This document shows, in pieces, positions 5,938 through 8,439 of a stretch of DNA of 8,439 nucleotides; within the stretch, counting starts at the first letter, position 1, and each line of letters begins with the position of its first letter. Location of the stretch: the NCBI GenBank assembly GCA_903916775.1, contig CAIWXY010000056.1:1-8439 (forward strand), written 5' to 3'. This stretch comes from an uncultured Actinomycetes bacterium. Its GTDB lineage: Bacteria > Actinomycetota > Actinomycetes > Nanopelagicales > Nanopelagicaceae. Made by a program: the position numbers and the translations under genes. The notes under the pieces are model-generated. The model did not search any database. It worked only from the letters and a program-made list of their open reading frames with translations, and was not told where the DNA came from.

Positions 5938-6462
5938 AACGGCATTCCAGGATTACGAGGCACCGAGCACATCGGCTTTACCGTCCCTGATCTCGATCAG
6001 GCCGAACGGTTCTTTGTGGATGTGATCGGCTGCGAACGCATCTACAACCTAGGTCCCTTCACTCGCGATGATGACTGGATGCAGGTACATCTTGGGGTCC
6101 ACCCACGAACCGTGATGCGCGAGCTGCGCTTCTTCCGCTGCAAATTCGGTCCCAACTTTGAGATTTTTCAATACGAGAGCGCCGATGGTCAGGCACCGCA
6201 GCCTCGTAACTCGGATATCGGTGGCCACCACCTAGCATTCTATGTTGATGACTTTGATACGGCGCTGGAATATCTCAAGAGCAAAAATGTAGAGATTATG
6301 GGCGAACCGACTGCGAGCCGGAGTCATAGTGAAGGTCAGCGCTGGGTTTATTTCAAGAGTCCATGGGGAATGCAATGTGAGTTGGTGAGTTTTCCTCACG
6401 GTAAAGCGTATGAGGCTAACTCTGCGGTAAAACTCTGGCACCCTGCACATCCGGAGCTATAA
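5935..6462 (+). CDS. VOC-superfamily (glyoxalase/dioxygenase-fold) protein
   Basis: This 175-residue cytosolic protein has the paired beta-alpha-beta-beta-beta modules of the vicinal-oxygen-chelate superfamily. Module 1 opens with TEHIGFTVPDLDQAERFF (10-27) and closes at NFEIFQYE (74-81). Module 2 opens with GGHHLAFYVDDFDTALEYL (96-114) and closes at WGMQCELVSFP (144-154). The four expected metal-ligand positions are filled: His12, Glu76, His98 or His99, and Glu149. Family members include glyoxalase I, epimerases, ring-cleavage dioxygenases and fosfomycin-type resistance enzymes, and the sequence does not choose among them. Location beside a 2-oxoacid dehydrogenase favours a catabolic lyase, isomerase or dioxygenase role. 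An in-frame TTG at 5905 would add ten residues, but the ATG at 5935 matches the leaderless -10 spacing and the family start. The GntR gene follows after one base. Confidence 0.88.
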   Translation: MNGIPGLRGTEHIGFTVPDLDQAERFFVDVIGCERIYNLGPFTRDDDWMQVHLGVHPRTVMRELRFFRCKFGPNFEIFQYESADGQAPQPRNSDIGGHHLAFYVDDFDTALEYLKSKNVEIMGEPTASRSHSEGQRWVYFKSPWGMQCELVSFPHGKAYEANSAVKLWHPAHPEL

Positions 6463-6463
6463 C

Positions 6464-7129
6464 GTGGCAAACGACAACGATTTAGCGCTCAGCCAACAGA
6501 TTGCAAACTCAGTCAAAGAGGAAATTCTCGCGGGCAAATACGCTCCAGGTGTTCGCATTCGTCAAGAAGATATCGCAGAACAATTTGGTGCAAGTCGTTC
6601 ACCTGTTCGTGAAGCGTTGCGCATCCTCGAGGCAGAAGGTTTAGTCAATCTAGTTGCGCACACCGGGGCCTGGATTGCAGACCTCTCATTACAAGAGTGT
6701 GAAGAGATGTACCAACTCCGCGAGCGGATAGAACCGCTGATGATTCGCTTAAGTATTCCTGATTTGAATTCGCAGTCAATCATGCGATTGACAGAGTTGA
6801 CTGCGGCGATGGAGAAAAATACTGATGTCGAAACTTTTCTCAAACTAGATCGTGAGTTTCATCTGCTGACTTACTCAGGTGCGCATACATTATTGGTTGG
6901 CGACATGGTTAATCGTTTGTGGAATACAACTCAACATTATCGTCGCGCATATACTCAACTCCTGGCGGCATCATCCTTTAAACCAGCGCATATGGAGCAT
7001 TTTCTGCTCTTAGAAGCTATTAAGAAGGGCGATGCGGATGATGCTGAAAGAATCTTGTACGGCCACATTCGCCGCACAAGATTAGAACTTTCAGAGCGTT
7101 CAGATTTATTTACGCGCGAGGCGGAATAA
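6464..7129 (+). CDS. GntR-family transcriptional regulator, FCD (FadR C-terminal-like) type
   Basis: The 221-residue regulator has an N-terminal winged helix-turn-helix (about 8-74), including the GntR signature IRQEDIAEQFGASRSPVREALRIL starting at residue 32, and an all-helical FCD ligand-binding domain (about 80-208). Candidate metal-binding residues of the FCD pocket are Asp129 and His133 in LDREFH, His179 (or His176), and His201 in GHIRRTR. Such regulators usually sense a carboxylic acid or other pathway metabolite and repress adjacent catabolic genes. The GTG start lies one base after the VOC stop, with GGAG 7 nt upstream, so the two genes are coupled. The likely targets are the two GATTGNATCCAAT palindromes in the divergent region 5862-5937. 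Its 3' end overlaps the convergent PRISE reductase gene by 20 bp. Confidence 0.94.
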   Translation: MANDNDLALSQQIANSVKEEILAGKYAPGVRIRQEDIAEQFGASRSPVREALRILEAEGLVNLVAHTGAWIADLSLQECEEMYQLRERIEPLMIRLSIPDLNSQSIMRLTELTAAMEKNTDVETFLKLDREFHLLTYSGAHTLLVGDMVNRLWNTTQHYRRAYTQLLAASSFKPAHMEHFLLLEAIKKGDADDAERILYGHIRRTRLELSERSDLFTREAE

Positions 7130-8180
7130 TCTTTTCTGCACGAAGTTGTTCAAAGAGATCAAAGAAGGAATCAGGAGTTACCTGAACTTCACGGAATCCA
7201 GCTTTGCGGCTCTTTCCCATGTCGGCAAATGTTTCTACTTGGCGACCAAGATCAGCGTCTGTGTGCCACCATGAAGCGATGTCTGAAGCCTTGTATTGCG
7301 CCAAATTATGTTTCGCAACAATCTTTGCCCACTCTTCATCTGCGCCACCCATACGTGGTTCCAGTGGTGAGGTCTCAGCAGGATATCCAGGATCTGTTAC
7401 TCCAAAATATTCTGCGATGAGCTTCCATAGCTGGCGCCAACGGAAGACATCACCGTTGACAGTATTGAATGCTTCGTTCTTTCCGGCTGGATCAGTCGCT
7501 GACCACACTGCGTGACGAGCAAGTAGGCGAGCATCAGTTACATCGGTGACACCGTTGTATTGCTCTTTAGATCCAGGGAAGATAAATGGTGCGCCAGTCT
7601 CTTTGCAGATGCTGGCATACACAGCGAGTGTGACGCCCATGTTCATCGCGTTGCCAAGAGCCCAACCGATCATTGTGTGTGGGCGATGGACAGACCATGT
7701 GAAGCCTTGTTCTGCAGCAGACTTGAAGAGAATGTCTTCTTGTGTGTAATAGAAGTTGTCGATGGGTAGGCGAGCTTGGCTCTCTTTAAATGGAGTCTCC
7801 ATTGGTGTTGCTGCGTAAGACTCGAAGGGCCCGAGGTAGTGCTTAAGACCTGTGATCAGTACCGCGTGTTCGAGTGTGCGCTTCTGGGCGAATGCATCAA
7901 GTGTGTTTTGGAGCATCGCGCCGTTAACAGCGATATTTTCCTTCTCGGTGTTCTGGCGAGACCAGGTGCAGAAGAAAAGGTGCGTGATTGGGAGATCTGC
8001 GACCGCGGCTTTCACGCTCTCTGGCTCAAGAACATCGCCATAGACATGCTTGACGCCTGGAACGATGATTCCTGGCTTGCGCGAGAGTCCATAAACAGTG
8101 AAACCCTGCTTTTGTAGCTCTGCTGCAATGTTGTTACCGGTAATTCCAGTAACTCCGATAACGAGGGCGTTCTTGCTCAT
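7110..8180 (-). CDS. PRISE-type SDR: NADPH-dependent 1,4-enone reductase-like (progesterone 5-beta-reductase/iridoid synthase family)
   Basis: This 356-residue extended short-chain dehydrogenase has a Rossmann motif GVTGITG (9-15) and basic residues after beta-2 (Arg34, Lys35 in GLSRKP) that favour NADPH. It carries the PRISE signatures FFCTWSRQ (69-76), TGLKHYLGPFE (110-120) with catalytic-type Lys113, NFYYTQEDILF (142-152) with the catalytic-type Tyr144/145, WSVHRPHTMIG (162-172), NAMNMG (177-182) and NGDVFRWR (242-249). Known PRISE enzymes reduce the C=C bond of activated enones, including steroids, 8-oxogeranial and small enones. Bacterial members are mostly uncharacterised. An in-frame ATG at 8192 adds MDPT; neither start has a good Shine-Dalgarno sequence, and I prefer 8180 because the family sequence begins there. 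It is transcribed towards the GntR gene and divergently from the edge SDR, suggesting a shared pathway. Confidence 0.9.
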   Translation of the reverse strand: MSKNALVIGVTGITGNNIAAELQKQGFTVYGLSRKPGIIVPGVKHVYGDVLEPESVKAAVADLPITHLFFCTWSRQNTEKENIAVNGAMLQNTLDAFAQKRTLEHAVLITGLKHYLGPFESYAATPMETPFKESQARLPIDNFYYTQEDILFKSAAEQGFTWSVHRPHTMIGWALGNAMNMGVTLAVYASICKETGAPFIFPGSKEQYNGVTDVTDARLLARHAVWSATDPAGKNEAFNTVNGDVFRWRQLWKLIAEYFGVTDPGYPAETSPLEPRMGGADEEWAKIVAKHNLAQYKASDIASWWHTDADLGRQVETFADMGKSRKAGFREVQVTPDSFFDLFEQLRAEKIIPPRA

Positions 8181-8239
8181 CGTTGGGTCCATTCTCTTGA
8201 GATCTTTGTAGGAGTGAATGCCTTAAATACCTAGGCAGG

Positions 8240-8268
8240 ATGTTATGTGAGACTACACATAAAGACAA
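8240..8268 (-). promoter_or_regulatory. Candidate promoter of the PRISE reductase gene
   Basis: On the minus strand, TTGTCT (8268-8263) and TAACAT (8245-8240) form a -35/-10 pair with a 17-bp spacer, each matching the consensus at 4 of 6 positions. The predicted transcript would have a leader of about 40-55 nt. The spacer is filled by the palindrome at 8243-8262. Confidence 0.4.
8243..8262. promoter_or_regulatory. Perfect palindrome, candidate repressor operator between divergent SDR genes
   Basis: TTATGTG (8243-8249) and CACATAA (8256-8262) are perfect 7-bp inverted arms separated by 6 bp. The 20-bp site lies within the predicted PRISE promoter and upstream of the divergent SDR gene. It is unlike the GATTGNATCCAAT motif, so a different regulator, probably encoded outside the window, is implied. 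The 6-bp gap between TGTG and CACA does not fit the CRP site. Confidence 0.5.
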
Positions 8269-8377
8269 TAGTAGGAGGTGAGTGTTCACCGATGCTTGAC
8301 GCTCTTGGCTGTGAGTGAAACACTTTTGGGTGGAAGCGCGACAAATTTTTGCAGTAACCAACGACGAGGGGGTTGTG

Positions 8378-8439
8378 GTGGGCAGAGTCTCCGGCAAATC
8401 AATCATCATCACCGGTGCTGGTTCGGGCATTGGTGAAGG
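8378..8439 (+). CDS. Classical short-chain dehydrogenase/reductase, N-terminal fragment (runs off the window)
   Basis: Only the first 20 codons and two extra bases lie in the window: GTG-initiated MGRVSGKSIIITGAGSGIGE. The TGxxxGxG cofactor motif (TGAGSGIG, residues 12-19) directly after a short beta strand is diagnostic of classical NAD(P)-dependent short-chain dehydrogenases, which oxidise or reduce alcohols and ketones. I chose the GTG at 8378 because GAGGGG (8366-8371) lies 6 nt upstream and the family normally starts about this far before the motif. In-frame GTGs at 8375, 8330 and 8315 are alternatives. The gene is divergent from the PRISE reductase. Substrate cannot be inferred from this fragment. 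Confidence 0.8.
   Translation, partial: MGRVSGKSIIITGAGSGIGE

Noticed and set aside
7776..8117. 113-codon plus-strand open frame opposite the PRISE gene
   Set aside because: It has no family features and is entirely inside a well-supported gene on the opposite strand.
8247..8259. CRP-like reading of TGTG...CACA
   Set aside because: The CRP consensus has 8 bp between TGTG and CACA; here there are 6, so a CRP site is unlikely.
8134..8430. 98-codon minus-strand open frame spanning the PRISE-SDR intergenic region
   Set aside because: It overlaps the N-terminal coding part of both SDR genes and has no recognisable domain.
1..8439. tRNA, rRNA, CRISPR array, insertion sequence or attachment site
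   Set aside because: No cloverleaf-like segment, regularly spaced repeats, transposase frame or integrase-type sequence was recognised by eye.

Overview
The window reads as a stretch of bacterial chromosome of moderate GC, roughly half by eye. It is most likely from an actinobacterium, possibly a streamlined freshwater type. Support for this is indirect: a succinate-semialdehyde-dehydrogenase-like active site of the NGGAACTAANRF type, several GTG starts, and at least three genes whose -10-like hexamer lies only 6-7 nt before the ATG, as expected for leaderless mRNAs. The taxonomic call is an inference of moderate to low confidence.

Left edge (1-865, minus strand) is a small accessory module. 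It holds a Phd/YefM-type antitoxin, a RelE/ParE-type toxin overlapping it by GTGA, and the first 97 codons of a DUF3800 protein that runs off the window. Two TGTACA boxes exactly 21 bp apart lie just upstream of the antitoxin and look like its autoregulatory operator.

The remainder (about 890-8439) looks like a catabolic locus. A plus-strand aldehyde dehydrogenase (929-2353) converges on a minus-strand operon encoding a fused E1 alpha-beta 2-oxoacid dehydrogenase (3654-5843) and its lipoyl-bearing E2 acyltransferase (2374-3654). The two convergent units are separated by a perfect 11-bp inverted repeat that contains both stop codons. Divergent from E1 is a two-gene unit, a VOC-superfamily (glyoxalase-fold) protein followed one base later by an FCD-type GntR regulator (5935-7129). 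The divergent region carries two copies of a GATTGNATCCAAT palindrome. One fills the E1 promoter spacer and the other covers the VOC -10 and start codon, so the GntR protein plausibly represses both units.

Tail-to-tail with the GntR gene, and overlapping it by 20 bp, is a PRISE-type (progesterone 5-beta-reductase/iridoid-synthase-like) NADPH enone reductase on the minus strand. Divergent from it, at the right edge, is the start of a classical short-chain dehydrogenase. A perfect 7+7 palindrome sits inside the spacer of the predicted PRISE promoter.

Taken together, the genes suggest a pathway with SDR and enone-reductase steps, a VOC lyase, epimerase or dioxygenase step, oxidative decarboxylation of a 2-oxoacid or acetoin-like compound to an acyl-CoA, and aldehyde oxidation. 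The substrate cannot be read from the sequence. No E3 (dihydrolipoamide dehydrogenase) is present in the window. No RNA genes, CRISPR arrays, insertion sequences or gene-free stretches over 300 bp were seen.
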